Shown: one piece after another, positions 43,143 to 54,935 of the stretch
Numbering within the stretch: the stretch's first letter is position 1
Layout: each line of letters opens with the position of its first letter
Source of the DNA: Cyprinodon diabolis
Taxonomy: Eukaryota; Chordata; Actinopteri; Cyprinodontiformes; Cyprinodontidae
Direction: 5' to 3'
DNA length: 64,000 nucleotides
NCBI GenBank assembly: GCA_030533445.1
Contig: CM060080.1
Coordinates: forward strand, 4,096,052 to 4,160,051
Program-made: the position numbers and the translations under genes
The notes under the pieces: model-generated
The model's database searches: none
The model's input: the letters and a program-made list of their open reading frames with translations, nothing else
Told to the model about the DNA's origin: nothing

Positions 43143-46109
43143 GCATCCTCAGTTTTTACAACGGAATATCATTTTTTTAGGGGAAAACCTAAACGTTTTT
43201 TTCGAAAAAACATTTATTCCAACATTCAATTCAACCCACTATTGGATTTAAATGGATAACTTTTAATTATTTTAAACACTGAGTTACAATGCTTTAACTT
43301 TACAGAAAAAGAGTTGATTAAGATAAACATAGAAAACAAAGTACACAACAAAGAATCTGAGCTCATGTAACATAAATAACGTGATGATGAATCTAAAATT
43401 GCTCTATTTGTTCCCTTTTGTTAATTTCCAGGGTCTGAAATGTTGTGTTTGAAAAAACGCTTAGGAATGCCTCCAACAGGAATACCAACATCACCTAAGG
43501 TGATTAAAAAGAAACTGGGAAATTTAACATGAGGGAAAGCGAACTGAGTTATCTACCGCCAACTCTGTTGCTTCCTTCTCTCCTGTTTTTTTTTTCCTTT
43601 AGCCTATGTGTGGGTAAAGCTTTGGATGATCCAACACTCTAGCTTTAATAATGATGAGCTGCAGAGCTGGGAATCAAGTCAACATTAAAGAGAAGAAATT
43701 AGTCAGTCAGAATATTTGTTGATTTAAGAAGTCGTATTTAGAAGAAGTTAGTAAATCATTTAAGTTGTTTATCGCGCATAAATCCCAGAAAAGGTTCCCT
43801 TTGATGTTGGAGTTTCTCCTTTGCTGCATCGATGGACAAACAAAATGACATGTTTGATCATATCCTTAAAGACTTTATTAAAACTCATATTTCTTATCTG
43901 AATTTTTGATATAGTTTTTCTTCAGATGATTCTGCCAGTAAAGTTTGTTTAAATTCGTCTTTATTTGCATATTCAGTGTGAAAACACCATGTTTAATTAG
44001 GTACATTTAGATATTCAGAGTAGAGCATTAAAAAAATAAAAAAGAGGAGAATTTTTGGTATATTTAAGCAAAAAACATACCCAGACATCTTTGTTTTATT
44101 TTTTTCATTTGTTCTCATTCTATTTCTAACGAACATTGAATCTGAGCTAATGGTTAATAACAGAGAAAAGCATAAATAATACTTTTAAAGAACATCCAAG
44201 CTTTTGTTTTTAGGCCACAGACCTATTAGATTAGGCTGTGCATTCATATCCAGATATTTAGTAACTGATCCTAATTCCTAATGACTTTTGTTGACTTGTT
44301 AGTATTAATTGATTACTTGTAAAATAATAATAATGAAAATGGTGGGTATATAGTTTATCATTCTAATGTAATATTCCAATTATCAATAAGAAATATCTAG
44401 CAACAGTTCAAGTAATATATTTGTTTATCATGAGTTAAGTTATTGCATCTAAAACAAATGAATTGGTTTTTATATTTATATTTCTATTATCTAAAAATAC
44501 TTTCATGATAGTTGATCAGGTTACTTTACTTTAGTTACTTTAAGTGCAATTACAGAGAGAGGGGGTATGAGTAATAAGTTTTACTTATCTTTTCAGGAAA
44601 TTTCCATTAATCAATCTAATTTCTCTGACTGTTTTATTTGATGGAAGGTTTTGTTTCTATTTATGTTCAGGTGAATTTAGTTCCTTTGGAAATTGGAGTT
44701 TGGTTTGGTTTGATGTTAACTAGTCTCTTTTGTGTGTAATTGGTTGTTTGAAATATTTTTGAAGTTGAATTAAATTTATTGTTTGTCAAAATTGTCTGAA
44801 AAAATATCCCTCTCAATTATTCAGTTTGTGTGTCTTATACTGATTGTTTTAATTAACACGAAAATCAACGCGTGATCTTGTGAATAAGATGTTATGCGTG
44901 TCCTCAATATGAAAAATTTAGTTTTCAGGCGTAATTGTTTTCGTTCTTAAAAGCTGCTACTGAGATAAGGAAGTAAGTAGATAAGATTTTTGTTCTTGAG
45001 TTTCCAAGTATAATTGAGTTGTCCATACTTCAGCTCCCGAAATCTGCCACTCTATAAGGCACACATGGACTAGATGCCACTCACAAGATGGCAGCCAAGC
45101 TTATGCGCCGTTTCCAATGAGCAACAAAAATCTCTATAAACAGTGGTACGCTGCAAGAACAGAAACGTTTGTTTCCTCTTCTAGTGCTGCAAGATTGACA
45201 CAATCGTTTCTTGAAGATTTTTCTTGACAAATATTTTGGGGAGAACATTTGTTGTATCGTATCAGAGAAATTTGATGGTGATTTGCAGACCAGAGGGGCC
45301 AGTAAGGACTTGTAAGGAGTTGTGTACAGGATTTCGTTAAAGGAATAAACCGTTGTTCTCGTTTTTTCAGCTTTGAGAAAAAAACAAACAAACAAAAAAA
45401 ACATTTATCTTCTCCTGCAAAGTATGTGGCTTGATTAAAAATACTGAAAAACTCCTACTTCCTGTTCCTAGCTCCTAAAACTAAGAAAACTATCCAGGAT
45501 AGGAAAAACATTCAGGACTGAAATGCTAAATCCAGACAGCCTTAATCCTTATGGACCTCATAACCAAACAGACACACATTAATTCTGTTGGTCAAAAAAC
45601 CTAAAAACTACAAAAAACAAAAGTTGCTAAAGCTCTCCGTTATAAAACCCATGAAATGTGAAGGTGTAAACATTAGCATGTGAGGAAATATTAGTATTTT
45701 TGTTGAACTCTGTTAAGTGGGCTGCTTATATGTCCTGTTGCAAAGGATTGTGGGTAATCGTATGGCTCTTAATGGCGGCTGGGGATGTCAGGAGGTCGAA
45801 AAAAAAACAAAAAACTTTTGCTCCTATTAGATCTCCTCATAATTTTATCCGCATTGCAGGGGGAGGAGTTTTTTATTCAATGCTACACTTATGTCATCTT
45901 TCTTTTTGTCTCTTTGCTAATTAATCACACACCTTTTATCCACCTCTTAAAGAAAAAATCCGCTCATATTCAGAATTCAAACTTCTTAAAGTACTTTAAA
46001 TATGAAATTATTGCATAGTGTTCAATAAATGATAATTGTTTTTAATTCAGAGTAATTTTCATGTGAATGTGCTCTACTTTAGGCATCCATGTTTGTCAAA
46101 GAACACTAC
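43143..46109. other. Long unassigned AT-rich stretch
   Basis: No recognisable gene. Around 45040-45370 the sequence is less AT-rich and contains ACAAGATGGCAGCCAAG, a YY1-like box, and CGTTAAAGGAATAAACCG, which could be the end of a TTAA-type repeat. I could not find the other end. Confidence 0.3.
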
Positions 46110-46602
46110 TGCCACCTACTGGTTAGTGACGTCACGGTGCGGTATCGGCTGTTGATCAAGTCCCAGTGCTGTATCTGGTGTTTATCACAGTGCGCTATTA
46201 TCCAAGTCATCTTGAAAACATTCTTCTTCCAAATGTTGGCTACATATTACGTGTTTTTTCTCTGGCCAGAAGTTCGATGGCAAATCCTCCCTCTTCAAGT
46301 TGGCGATCCAACGACCAACCCGTCCGTGGAGGATCAGGAATCAGAAAGGTGGAATAACTCTTTTTTTTTTCACTTTTACCCGATGTATTCCAGCATCCAG
46401 CTGCCATGCACGTGGGCATTGTCAGTTTCACTAGAGCTCTGGTGAATTTCAATGGTGAAGTCCTCTGGAAATCTTCCATAATTGTTGTAATAACAGTTTT
46501 TTTTTCTGATTAACGCTAAATTAATTAAATCACCACCAACATAATAGTTTTAGGTATAGATAATGATCCATTGATAATTTCTTACTGACCGGACTTTTTC
46601 CT
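46110..46602 (-). mobile_element. THAP-type element, reverse copy
   Basis: The right end reads, on the minus strand, AGGAAAAAGTCCGGTCAG, matching the left end of 32694-33075. Then follow ATCAATGGATCATTAT, TTTCCAGAGGACTTCACC and the start of a THAP-like frame. The far part has GTGACGTCACGGTGCGGTA in the same strand sense as the 33-kb copy, whereas the rest is reversed, so this piece is inverted within one of the copies. Confidence 0.6.
46240..46419 (-). pseudogene. THAP zinc-finger N-terminal fragment
   Basis: From ATG: MPTCMAAGCWNTSGKSEKKK then STFLIPDPPR. MPxC...GC.N is the start of a THAP (C2CH) DNA-binding domain, used by P-element-like and Kolobok transposases and by host THAP proteins; the paired Cys are present. 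The distal Cys-x2-His and the AVPTIF box are not seen. The frame ends at 46240 with unrelated residues. An upstream ATG adds twenty residues, but THAP domains normally begin with MP, so I prefer the inner start. Confidence 0.6.
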
Positions 46603-47836
46603 CAATACAGAAACCCAGACTAATGCCGAGTCGTTGCTCTGATCCATGCACTGGCGCAGGAACGCTGTGTTTTATATAACTGATCATTGGTTGGTTAGAA
46701 AAAATATTCTTATAATTTTAATGCTGATGTCTGAGTAACAAATGATTAGTCACACGTACATCTAAACAACCAGCGTGTTATTAATTATAAATGATAGAAT
46801 GAGCTTCTCCTCCGCGACCTTTCACTTGATGTAAACTGCAGCTGTATTTATGCTCAGAGTGAATCTGAAGTAAAATATTCCTTGTGTGTTCATAGCAGCA
46901 GCATCCTTTATCGTTTTCCTTCTGTCACACTCATTGGCCCAAGGCAAGAAAAAAAAAAAACGGCAACCATCTTTGAATATGCAAATATTTTAGGAATGAT
47001 GGGATTGATTTAAATAATGATGTGAAACGATGAACTCCTTTTTTTCTGGAGAGGAAAGCGCCGTGGTATCCGTGGTCCACTGTCCTTTATCATTAGCTAC
47101 AGCACATCAACCCCACAGATGATGTGTTGCTCCTTATGTGTGCGCCTGTGCGAGTGTTTTCCTCAAACCTTCAGTGATCCTTCATGGCTCTTTAATTAGG
47201 GAATATTTTTCTGCATTTTCCTGTCAGCTCGTTATCAGTCATGGCACCACAAATGAAACCTCCAAACCGAGGGGAGTGACGGGTGGAAGGAGGAAGATAA
47301 ATAGGAAAAAAAGCAAACCTGATGCGTATAAATTCATGGTAAAAAAAAAAAAAAAATCCCCTTTTATCTTCTGCTTTAATCTTACATAAAAATGAGCCAC
47401 TGCAGCTTCATTTAATCATTTACGCCTTTACCCTCTCAGCAGATATTTAATTGAAAGCTTCAGTCAGATGATCTTTGTAAATAATATTTTCTAATGGGAC
47501 TACAAATTGGAGGGGAATTTATCAGCCGTGTTTGGAAACACGGCTGGGATCTGCAGATAATTTCCATCAGAGTCACGATAGTTGCTGATATTCATCGGCT
47601 GTTTTGTTAACTCCTTCTCAAACAGAATCAATAACAGAGGAACTTAAGGGATTTATTTTATTGTTATTGATTATGAAGGCTTCCTCAGGGGACGTTGTGT
47701 GTCTTGGGAACGTGTTCTTTGATATTTATTAAAAAAAAAGTGAAGAATGAATTACAACCTTATTGAAGTACAACATTTTTCCTTTCTTCATCGAAAATGG
47801 ATTGCATACAATAAACAAAAAATTTAAATGTAAATG
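46603..47836. other. Unassigned, possibly conserved in part
   Basis: 46800-46930 and 47170-47270 are complex sequences with AT-rich homeodomain-like boxes and no repeat words. No exon. Confidence 0.3.
47523..47546. other. 11-bp perfect palindrome
   Basis: CAGCCGTGTTT, GG, AAACACGGCTG. It is short but perfect, and lies in sequence without transposon words, so it may be a protein-binding dyad or chance. Confidence 0.8.
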
Positions 47837-47844
47837 TTGTGAAT

Positions 47845-48957
47845 CAGGGGTCTTCAGCGTTTTCCAGGCCAAGGACCCATCACTAGTTCCTTTCTTTACA
47901 TGGTTTGCTGCCTCGCCACTTATGTTTATACATATGTCTTAAGCTATACATACAGGAAACAACTTTACACCTTATTTTTTTCATAGAAGCTTAACTGAAT
48001 TATTTATTTCAATGAATAAATCATATTTTGCCATCTCAACTCTCTGTCTTGGCCCCCTAATAGAATTCTGTATGCATTGGCTGGGTTGCAGTATGCAAAA
48101 AAAGTCTTGTTTTTCTATCTCTATTATACCTGAGGACCTTACTGTATTACGAAAGAGGATTAGGCCACATTGAAAAAAAAAAGTTAACTGATTTTTAAAT
48201 GTTATTTCAGTTTAGTATGGGAAAAAAGTCAGAATTCTGACTGAATTCTGAAAACAAAAAAAGTCAGAATCCTTAGATTAAAGTCAGAATTTTGAGATTA
48301 AAGTCAGAATTCTGAGAAAAAAGTCAGAATTTATAGATTAAAGTCAGAATTCTGACTTTTTCCCCATACTGAACTGAAATAAAATTTAAAAATCAGTTAA
48401 CTTTTTTTTTTTTTTTCAGTGGCCCTAATCCTCTTCCGTACCTTATCAACAAAAAGGTTTGGGTGATATTTAAGGGATAAGACAGGGGTCTTCAACATTT
48501 TCCTGGCCAAGGACCCCAAACAGATGGTGAGATGGAGGGGGGACCCCCTCATTATATATATTGTATGAAATAGTGTTCTATCAAACTGGTCCTATAGTCG
48601 CTCTATTACAGATGGAGTAATGTAACTAAAGTAATTCCTCCCTGGGATTATTAAAATATTTCTGATTCCTGGTTGATGGGACAGGTGTTGTGAATGAAAC
48701 GGTGCCCAGCTTGAAAGAGCTCCTGTGTGTCGCTGAATGTGTGCATTGATGGCTGAAAGACATCTTCTGCCTCCATTTATCTGTTTACTACAGTGAGTTT
48801 AATTCATGTTAATGTGGATTTAAAGACATTTCAATTAGAGGAAAAAATTGCAGAGGTGAATATAAAAGAAAGCCTAATCAACCAAAACATTCACGACCCC
48901 CACGCAAGTACCTCTGTGGACCCCCTAGGGGTCACCGACCCCTGTTGAAGACCTCCG
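47845..48957 (+). mobile_element. hAT-type element with 8-bp target duplication
   Basis: Starts CAGGGGTCTTCAGCG and ends TGTTGAAGACCTCCG, imperfect inverse ends, flanked by TTGTGAAT at 47837-47844 and 48958-48965. Inside, a second CAGGGGTCTTCAACATTTTC (48483) repeats the left end, and a foldback element occupies 48148-48440. No transposase. Related reverse fragment at 3995-4305. Confidence 0.8.
48148..48440. mobile_element. Nested foldback element with AAGTCAGAATTCTGA units
   Basis: Inverted arms of about 100 bp: left TACGAAAGAGGATTAGG, right inverse of TACGGAAGAGGATTAGGG, both continuing through AAGTTAACTGATTTTTAAA and AGTATGGG. The centre holds five to six tandem units of about 22 bases built on AAAGTCAGAATTYTGAG. 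It lies wholly inside the hAT element, so it is younger. Not a CRISPR: this is vertebrate DNA without spacers. Confidence 0.82.
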
Positions 48958-49009
48958 TTGTGAATTAGCAAAACAAGCTAGTGTATTTTTCTTACTATCT
49001 GACACATAC

Positions 49010-49230
49010 AGTGCAATGCTGTGAAAAAGTATTGGCATCCTTTTCTTATATGCTTTCTTATGCTTTTTTTTATAACTCAGATAAATGTAAATATCAGTCT
49101 GAGTTAATTTGATTAAATGCATTGCAGAAGTTTTGTAATTATTTTATTAAAGAATTATACAAAATAACCTTGCAATGAAAGGTAAAATATAACCAAATCA
49201 CATCAAAATGGCTTTGGTTGACCAATTTTC
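49010..49230 (+). mobile_element. Tc1-like left end
   Basis: TACAGTGCAATGCTGTGAAA then AAGTATTGGCATCC is a familiar Tc1/mariner-type terminus in fish. The following 150 bases are AT-rich non-coding. No transposase or right end is seen before the next repeat. Confidence 0.5.
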
Positions 49231-49351
49231 ACCTTTTTGTAATTATTGGTCCTTTTCTTTGCTATGAAGGAATTCTGTTTCCCATCTTTGTAGATTAAGT
49301 TATTTTAGTCACCATGTAGATGCTTTTCAGTATGATGTCGGGTTCATAAAT

Positions 49352-49678
49352 AGGTTTTTTCTTAAGAAGAACTGAAATACAGACTTATCGATACAATTCC
49401 TGCAGGAAGGAGAGACAGTTGAACCCCAGACTCAAACATACTCTCTCCCACTGGACCTCCTCTGCACAGCGTTTATTAACAGAACATGACGCATGGTTAC
49501 AAACAGAGTATTGGTCTGACAGAACAATTGATCACTTCATAAAGACAGGATGCTTCACCAGAATGACAAGGCAGGATGGTCTCCTTACTGAATCATGATA
49601 CAGGAGTGGAAAACCCCTTTGCAAAAATGTTTCATAAGCACACATTTATTTTATAATCATCATTGAATAAACCTGACA
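49352..49678 (-). mobile_element. ERV-like solo LTR, reverse
   Basis: Minus-strand start TGTCAGGTTTATTCAATG, then CAATTGTTCTGTCAGACC, TGTTAATAAACGCTGTGC and end near AAAAAACCTA. Same family as 37207-37530. No internal sequence is attached. Confidence 0.55.
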
Positions 49679-49689
49679 TATGAATCACC

Positions 49690-50040
49690 TGTTTAACTTT
49701 CCATCCATCCATTTTTTGTCACACTTATCCCTGCTGGGGTGGCGAGGGGTGCTGGTGTCTATCTCCAGCTGTCTATGGGCGAGAGGCGGGGTCCACCCTG
49801 GACAGGTCTCCAGTCCATTGCAGGGCAGCACAGAGACAAACAGGACAAACAACCATTCATGCACACAAACTCACACCTAAGGAGAATTTAGAGAAAACAA
49901 TTAACCTAACAGTAATGTTTCTGGACTTTGGGAGGAAGTCGGAGTACCCGGACAGAACCCACGCATGCTCAGGGAGAATATGTAAACAATACTCCGGGCC
50001 GGGAATCGAACCCGGAACCTTCTTGCTGCTTCACTGTTCC
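49690..50040 (+). mobile_element. L2-like LINE 3' region
   Basis: CCATCCATCCATTTTTTGTC, CTTATCCCTGCTGGGGTGG, GGGTCCACCCTGGACAGG, CAATTAACCTAACAG, GGGAGGAAGTCGGAGTACCC and GGGAATCGAACCCGG follow each other as in a very common fish LINE tail. No reverse transcriptase. Confidence 0.65.
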
Positions 50041-50094
50041 ACTGAGCAGCCCCTGTTTAACTTTATACTAGAAAATAGGAATTGAATGGGAGTG

Positions 50095-50300
50095 GCGGCA
50101 TTGCGCCTGGAATCCCACTCCCACAGACTGCCACTATGGGTTCCTGAAAAAAAGACCCTTAACCCCACACTGCTCCCTGGGCGCCGCACAATGGCAGCCC
50201 ACTGTTCCCCAAGGGATGGGTTAAATACAGAGAGTTCATTTCGATGCTCTGTACTTGCGACAGTGTAATGACGATAAAAGATGAAAAAAATATAAAGCAA
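50095..50300 (+). mobile_element. Teleost LINE/SINE tail, plus copy
   Basis: CTGCCACTATGGGTTCCTG, AAGACCCTTAACCCCACAC, GGCGCCGCACAATGGCAGCC and AGTGTAATGACGATAAAAG, with an A-rich tail. Inverse of 30185-30341. Confidence 0.6.
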
Positions 50301-50439
50301 TAAAATAATAAATAAATATAGCCTTTGACTAGGCCACTCAAAAAAAAAAAAACTCTCATGTTTTAATTTGTTTCTATCTTTTCTTTGTTAGCTTGTTAGA
50401 TTTAGTATTGCTTTGGACAATTGCTCTGCTGAGTAATCC

Positions 50440-50835
50440 AAATACATTAAAGTCATCCTCTCATATATTGTCCTATGTCCATATTACTTCACTATGGGCA
50501 ATAACACCATTATGTACAATAACTGTACTGAGCAGCATTGTAAATTATAACTAATGTTCATTGCATATAATGTGGTCCTTTATTCTTTTCCTTATCTTAT
50601 GTTATTCTATCATTATCTTATTTTTATATCATATTTTACACTGTTTATAGGGGAAGGGTGTAATTCTACTTAATGGGTTGTAATTTTACCGTTTTTTTAT
50701 TTTATTCATACTTATTATATTATTATTTTTATTTTGCTCTATTGTACTTTAAATCTTATTTTTCTCTCCTGTAAATGGTTGCACTGCAAGAAAAGAATTT
50801 CCGGCAAGGGAATAATAAAGTAATTCTGATTTCAG
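50440..50835 (+). mobile_element. LINE 3' end
   Basis: GCACTGCAAGAAAAGAATTT and AATAATAAAGTAATTCTGATT-like end (split words) are a common fish LINE 3' terminus. The upstream AT-rich sequence fits its untranslated part. The left boundary is a guess. Confidence 0.42.
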
Positions 50836-51130
50836 AAGTTTTTGGTAAAAACCAGAGTTTATGGTTCGGTCTGTTAGGTTATATTGTCTGGTTCAAATTG
50901 TATCATCATATCACCACTTTCATTTCGACTGTAGCTTTGATATTCCCTTTTTTAAAATGCTTTGCTGGTCTTTCAACACGTGCAACGTCAAGCTTAATCT
51001 AAAAATTAACCTGGAAGACTCTTAATCAGCCAAACCTGGAACACCTGCTGATGTCCCTCAGCCAGATGTGAACCAATCGACGGCAGACTGCACCCTCTCT
51101 GAAACCAATCGTTTCTCAAGATGCTCTTAA

Positions 51131-52045
51131 AGGAATAGTACACCCAAAACATGATTAGCCTTCATTTTCTACTCACCCCCATGCTGAACAACACTCTGGA
51201 GTACTTTTTTGATATCTCAAATGCATCTGGAGATCTGGGAGGCTTCTTGCTGTCTGCTGAAATTCAAATAATGGAGGTCTATGGCGCCCGAGGCAGAAAG
51301 GTCCATAAAAGTCCACAAAAGACATGTCAATATTCCTCCATACTGCTCGTCCAATGTATTCCAAGTGTCCTGAGTGGGTAGCGTCCATAATTTACTCGAA
51401 ACAAAGTCATTTAGAATGTTTTTAGAGCATAAACAGTAGTGTATAGGATTTCCTAAAAGCGCACGCCTGCGAGTTCACGAGTCTACGGAAACCGCAGCAG
51501 ACCAAGCCAGATGAAATTCAGCGTCTGCTCTTGATAATGCAAGCGTAGAAGAAGAAATTTGCTGTTTACCTGTGCAAAGAAAGAAACAACGAAAGAAAAA
51601 TGTCTGAGGACTTCAGTGTTGAGGAAGAGCATGAGTTCTTTGCCGAGCTGAATGCGCACTTTCATCTGGTTTGGTCTGCCGCGGTTTCCGTAGGCTCGTG
51701 AACTCGCAGGCGCGCGCTCTTAGGAAATCCTATACACTACTGTTTATGCTCTAAAAACATTCTAAATGACTTTGTTTTGAGTAAATTATGGACGCTACTC
51801 ACTCAGGACACTTGGAATACATTGGACGAGCAGTATGGAGGAATATTGACACGTTTTTTGTGGACTTTTATGGACCTTTCTGCCTCGGGCACCATAGACC
51901 TCCATTATTTGAATGTCAGCAGACAGCAAGAAGCCTCCCAGATCTCCAGATGCATTTGAGATATCAAAAAAGTACTCCAGAGTGTTGTTCAGCATGGGGG
52001 TGAGTAGAAAATGAAGGCTAATCATGTTTTGGGTGTACTATTCCT
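51131..52045. mobile_element. TTAA-targeting palindromic element, copy 2
   Basis: TTAA at 51127-51130 and 52046-52049 flanks AGGAATAGTACACCC... and its inverse. Arms of about 350 bp are nearly identical to copy 1, and the unique centre is in opposite orientation. It shows cleaner arms than copy 1. Confidence 0.85.
51600..51701 (+). CDS. Small conserved frame in the centre of TTAA element copy 2
   Basis: Same 33 residues as at 28228-28329 (MSEDFSVEEEHEFFAELNAH to VSVGS). An A/G-rich leader GAAAGAAAAATG precedes it. Acidic N-terminus and no known domain. Its identity between two independently inserted copies reflects recent spread and does not prove selection. Confidence 0.3.
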   Translation: MSEDFSVEEEHEFFAELNAHFHLVWSAAVSVGS

Positions 52046-52049
52046 TTAA

Positions 52050-52589
52050 TTAAGATGAAAGCCCTGCTTCCCCATTCAAGGTTCAGCTGAACTTTGACCC
52101 TCCTCCACCCCGCCTCCTCCCTCTGTCATCGTCCCCTCTTAGACCCTCTCATCCTCTGGTTATTCCAACAACAGTGTCCGGGCCTCTGGGGAATATTACT
52201 CTAATCATCTTCCTGAGGTACTGTATACATCCAGGCTCATGATGACTTACAGCATCATGTCTGCTGCCGGGGTCTGAGCGCCAAATAATTTATTTTCATT
52301 CATGTCAATAAAATCTTTCTTGTTGCTTCTTTTCTAAAGGTTGACATGACACACAATGTCCAAAAGTTCCACTCTTGTCTTAAGGTCAACAGACTAATTT
52401 CCCTTTTCATTGAGAAGTTAATCTGATGCACCCAAAAACGGCTAATTTAAATTGTTTTATGAGAATCAGAATCCAAACACAAATCCAGATATTTATTTTG
52501 AAAATGTGTGTCTTTTTCCAATAAACCCCCCAAACATACTGTATAATATAACAGAAATATCCTTTTAATGTTCCACAGTGTTGAAATTC
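52050..52589. other. Unassigned
   Basis: A pyrimidine-rich stretch (52090-52150) and AT-rich DNA. No gene. Confidence 0.35.
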
Positions 52590-52899
52590 AGGTGTGTAAG
52601 CGGACAAAATTGATCCCCTCGTTTAATGAAAGAAAACCAACAACGGTCACAGAAATAATAATGAATACAAATTATATGAAAAATGAACAGATGAAAGTCA
52701 AATATTGCTTTTCAACTGGCCTTTAGCAGAATTATTTAAAAAATAAACTCAATAAACAGCTGAAGAAAATGATGATACCCCTAGAAAAGACCAAAAAATT
52801 ATGTGTACAAAGTGAAATGTTGAAGCAAGATGTCTACTCTTTGGGCCTATATATAAGGATAGAGGTAGTCACTGTTCTATTTGTGCACATGGTGTGTAC

Positions 52900-53575
52900 T
52901 AGGGGTGTAAATGACATCTATCATGGCGATTCGATTCAGTATCGATTTCTCGACCCAACGATTCGATTATTTTCAATACTTAAGAATACACCAGTATACG
53001 ATTCGATTAATTGGTTCATTTTTTTTCTTTTCTTTTTTTACACCTTACAGGCTAAACAAAGTTTCAAGTTTGAAATAAATCAATGTAAGCAGTAATATTG
53101 TTATGCATTTTTTTTTTGAGAAACAACAGCAAATAACAGAAGTAGAAAAGTTGCATCAAAAAATACTGCATTAAATCAGTGCAATGAGTGCAATGCAATA
53201 CCTCGGCTCCAGACGTCCCGCCCCCTCCACAGACGCTATGTTGCCCCCACTTCCTCGCCGCCTCGGCCGTATCTAGACCCACAGCGTGTAGCACAGACCA
53301 CGCTTCAATGTTGAGCATAATTTAAAAATGTCTGCATCAAGCTTACTGCAACACACTGCTGTAAGAGGATAACCAGGAAGCGAGGTAGGAGGGCAAAATA
53401 GGTTTAGCGCCACCGCAGCACGGGAGGGAGAATTACGCCCAGGAGCAAATGGATAAAAATAGACCGGAGGGAAAAAAAAAACATGAATCGATTATCTTGC
53501 GGACGTGTCGATGCATCGGATCGTCGGCTGTTGGATCGATGCATCGATACAAAACGATTATTATTTACACCCCTA
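52900..53575. mobile_element. hAT MITE inside the Tc1-like transposon
   Basis: Ends TAGGGGTGTAAAT and ATTTACACCCCTA are inverse. Flanks GTGTGTAC (52892-52899) and ATGTGTAC (53576-53583) match at seven of eight bases. GATTCGAT and GATGCATCGAT words fill the subterminal regions. No transposase. Confidence 0.85.
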
Positions 53576-53584
53576 ATGTGTACC

Positions 53585-54735
53585 ACACTCAACATGAACT
53601 AGAGGAAATAGACCAGCATGTTAAAAGTAAAGGCTTTAAGACCATTTCCAAGCAGCAGTTCCTGTGACTGCACATATTATTCAGAAATTTAAGATCTATG
53701 AGACTGTAGCCAACCTCCCTGGACGTGGCCGCTGGAGACTAAATTATTATAAATTAGAGATGGATAATATGAACGGTAACGAAAGAGCTCAGAAGAACTT
53801 ATAATGAGATTAAAGGTTAAGTTCAAGCTCTAGGAAAACCAGAGTCACAATAAACTGTCCATTGCTGTTTGAGCCAAAGTGGACTAAACGGCCCCCCTTT
53901 CAGAGACATAGACAGGTATTACGTATTTCAAGCAAACAAAAAACCCAAACAAACCTCATTCAAAAGGGGCAGACCCGTTCGTCCGGTTCAATTTGCATGT
54001 TTTCTAAGCCAAAACAAGGCTTTGTTTTTGGTCCACTCAATAAAGCCTCAAACTCAACACTATTTCTGACATTTTGAATTGGAAAAGCTTCCTGGATGGG
54101 AATTGAAACGTCTTTTAACTTTGAAACAAAGTCCAGTGGATTGTTATTTACCTCTTTTGGAATGACTATGACCTGGATTACTGACAATGTGCACTAGCAC
54201 TTAATGGGAAACGACCAAGAAGCACACTATTGTTGAAAACAAACCACATGTTGACAACCCACAAAGGTCCTGGGAGAATTTCCTATGGGCAGGGGAGACA
54301 AAAATGGAACCTATTTTGAAGAAATGTCAGCTCTATGATCACAAATGGAAAAATAAAGCACATCAAGAAAAGAACACTACCTTACTACGAAACATGGAGG
54401 AGGCTCTGTTATGATATGGGCTGCCTTCTAACACAGAGTGTCTTGAATATCAATGAAATCTCCAGGCTATCTGCCCAATGTCAGAAAGCTGAGTCTCAGT
54501 CACAGCTCAGGGGTCTTCAACAGGATAATGATCCAAAACACACAGACTGACTAAGAGGAAAATATCAGACTATTTTGGAGTGGCCTGCCGTGAGCCCTGA
54601 ACTAAATCCTCTAGAGCATCTTTGGAGGAAGCGGTTGGTCCAAAATACCTGCTGAGAGGAGCAGAAGTCTCAATGAAAGTTACAAGAATCGTTTGTTTGC
54701 GGTGATTTGTTCAAAAGGTTGAGTAAAAAATACAT
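53585..54735 (+). pseudogene. Tc1-like transposase, heavily decayed
   Basis: Pieces in several frames: IIQKFKIYETVANLPGRGR (N-terminal DNA-binding region, about 53670-53730), GGSVMIW-like bases around 54390, LQQDNDPKHTD (second catalytic Asp, about 54518-54549) and EWPAVSPELNPLEHLWR (third acidic residue, about 54580-54630). Tc1 transposases cut and paste DNA with a DDE triad. Here the first acidic segment is unrecognisable, many stops and shifts are present, and a foreign insertion sits in the middle. Inactive. Confidence 0.82.
53886..54198 (+). mobile_element. Penelope-like fragment inside the Tc1-like transposon
   Basis: Interrupts the Tc1 sequence between AGCCAAAGTGGACT and TTAATGGGAAACGACC. 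The right half (TTTGAATTGG, AAAGCTTCCTGGATGGG, GAAACGTCTTTTAAC, CCAGTGGATTG, GACCTGGATTACTGA) matches the arms at 27522-28946. The left half (AAACGGCCCCCC on) is unrecognised and may be the 5' continuation. Confidence 0.5.
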
Positions 54736-54935
54736 ATAGAGGGGTACTATAATTTTTATCCAAGCCTGTTTCATCGATTTATTTATAAAATCATGTTGAA
54801 GCATAGCTGAAATGTCTGACTCTCATTTGTTCATTTTCATGGATTTTTTTATTCATCATATAATTTGTCAGATACAAGTCATTTATCAAATTTCATCACA
54901 TTTCATCAAATGAGGGGAACCAACAATTCTGTGTG

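Larger units (their letters stand above)
52590..54935 (+). mobile_element. Tc1-like transposon broken by two insertions
   Basis: Left end near GTGTGTAAGCGGACAAAATT, with GATCCCCTCGTTTAATGAAAG; the right end has the inverse, ATGAGGGGAACCAACAATTC. Between lie a decayed transposase gene and two later elements (52900-53575 and 53886-54198). Removing these would leave about 1.35 kb, somewhat shorter than a full Tc1-like element, so internal deletions exist too. Confidence 0.8.

Noticed and set aside
45081..45404. 107-residue minus-strand frame
   Set aside because: Cys/Ser/Phe-rich without a domain. Probably chance in a repeat-like segment.
46089..46445. 118-residue plus-strand frame
   Set aside because: It is the antisense of the THAP-like frame, which explains the conservation better.
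48230..48360. CRISPR-like array of AAGTCAGAATTCTGA units
   Set aside because: Units are tandem without unique spacers, lie inside a foldback transposon and the genome is a vertebrate.
54088..54115. Hammerhead ribozyme in the Penelope-like tail (GGATGGGAATTGAAACG)
   Set aside because: The GAAAC part is there, but the conserved CTGATGA-type core is not, and stems II/III cannot be drawn convincingly.
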